Below are positions 63,405-64,000 of a DNA stretch of 64,000 nt, piece after piece. The notes under the pieces are model-generated. The model had not been told where the DNA came from. It ran no database searches and saw only the letters and a program-made list of their open reading frames with translations. Within the stretch, counting starts at the first letter, position 1. Every line of letters begins with the position of its first letter. Position numbers and translations under genes: made by a program. Origin of the DNA: Glaciimonas immobilis (lineage in GTDB: Bacteria > Pseudomonadota > Gammaproteobacteria > Burkholderiales > Burkholderiaceae_D); contig NZ_JAAOZT010000006.1 in NCBI RefSeq assembly GCF_011947285.1, positions 530,722 to 594,721 of the forward strand, written 5' to 3'.

Positions 63405-63819
63405 GAATATTTATATAATAAATGTGGCATGAATACGTTATTCGCGCCGCTAGTGCAAGAGCGTATGGCACAAGAAAATATTTCGCGCCACGAAGGGAAA
63501 AGTGTGGCGCGAATACTTTTTATGAGCGAATGATTGGGGTTGTTGATAACGTGAAAAAATTAGAAGGCTGACGGATTCGTGATTCAATCTGGCGAAAAGC
63601 GGATCGTGCTGACCAATTTTTGTTGGGTTCAGCAGGCGCAATATTTTTTATTCCTTGCTTACCTTAATGGCGCTGCGAGCAATTCTGTCAGCCGGATTTC
63701 TGCCTTGCAGTTCGGCCAGTAACTGGTGCTTCTGTCATCGGACGCTCCGGAATAGTTGATGGGAATTAAGAAAAAATAATGAAATGCCTTTTAATAGATG
63801 ATCGCTTCCCGATGAAACG
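63405..63819. other. Gene-free stretch
   Basis: 415 bp with no credible gene. AT-rich around 63400-63425 and 63640-63660. TGTGGC(A/G) repeated near 63423 and 63501 (GTGGCATGAATAC and GTGGCGCGAATAC) is the only pattern seen. Confidence 0.4.
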
Positions 63820-64000
63820 CTATCGGGTCTCGTCGGATGCCGCTGCGTCGACATTGCGCTTGCTGCCGCCCAGACTCACATTTGCGAATGGCTCGACCAT
63901 CCTGCCATCAAGTTCGGCCATGCGGTTCAGCAGCCATTGTTCGGGTTCGCCGAAACTCAGCCGGCGCAGCATCACCGGCGACGATTTGAACTGCGGCTGG
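63820..64000 (-). CDS. C-terminal end of an unidentified gene, truncated by the window edge
   Basis: A stop-free minus-strand frame of 60 codons ends at TAG 63822-63820. The visible end (MLRRLSFGEPEQWLLNRMAE, then LDGRMVEPF, then SLGGSKRNVDAAASDETR) has normal composition and high GC at third positions, unlike the gene-free DNA beside it. I do not recognise the family. Confidence 0.5.
   Translation of the reverse strand, partial: QPQFKSSPVMLRRLSFGEPEQWLLNRMAELDGRMVEPFANVSLGGSKRNVDAAASDETR

Overview
The window reads as chromosomal DNA of a betaproteobacterium of the order Burkholderiales, most likely an Oxalobacteraceae-type soil or cold-habitat organism. This rests on the exosortase-B (XrtB) type exopolysaccharide locus, PEP-CTERM proteins, an Omp32-like porin, and several Burkholderiales-style insertion-sequence relics. 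The genus cannot be fixed from the sequence alone.

Region 1 (1-5578) is a two-partner secretion pair: the 3' part of a large exoprotein built of MBG/YDG-type repeats, followed by its FhaC/ShlB-type outer-membrane transporter.

Region 2 (5579-35742) is a large exopolysaccharide (EPS) locus. It holds a PEP-CTERM protein, epsL-epsD-epsE, epsF-epsG-xrtB(epsH)-epsI, GDP-fucose synthesis (gmd, fcl), a Wzy-like polymerase, a Wzx flippase, six glycosyltransferases (five GT4/GT-B type, one GT2) and a beta-helix protein. On the other strand lie manC, an undecaprenyl-phosphate hexose-1-phosphate transferase and a PAP2 phosphatase. Relics of a duplicated glycosyltransferase and of a phosphomannomutase sit inside the locus. 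A 36-bp element, TRTCAG-N24-CTGAYA with two internal GTAR boxes 10 bp apart, occurs three times, about 190-225 bp upstream of the first PEP-CTERM gene, epsF and the priming transferase, always in the same orientation to the gene. It is the best candidate for an EPS regulon operator. An OmpR-like response regulator lies next to the third copy.

Region 3 (35317-40430) carries a degenerate receiver, a receiver and an HPt gene, two receiver relics, and an ice-binding-like (DUF3494-type) protein with a PEP-CTERM tail. Relics of an IS5-family transposase and of a carboxymuconolactone-decarboxylase-family gene follow.

Region 4 (40496-56532) is an aromatic-acid catabolic island, almost all on the minus strand: porin, two Rieske oxygenase alpha subunits, one ferredoxin reductase, an FAD monooxygenase, a type I extradiol dioxygenase, a FAH-family hydrolase, a BKACE-family enzyme and a complete Liv-type ABC importer. 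A divergent LysR regulator closes it. The substrate cannot be read from sequence; a (methoxylated or carboxylated) aromatic acid cleaved by meta ring fission is the natural guess.

Region 5 (56569-64000) is a patchwork: an SDR/transposase chimeric ORF, a quinone-oxidoreductase and SnoaL-like gene with a divergent LysR regulator, an IS3-type scrap, an orphan HigA antitoxin with a truncated HigB fused to a broken tyrosine recombinase, a HAF-repeat PEP-CTERM protein, two small overlapping genes behind a structured leader, and the 3' end of an unidentified gene at the edge. No rRNA, tRNA or CRISPR array was recognised.
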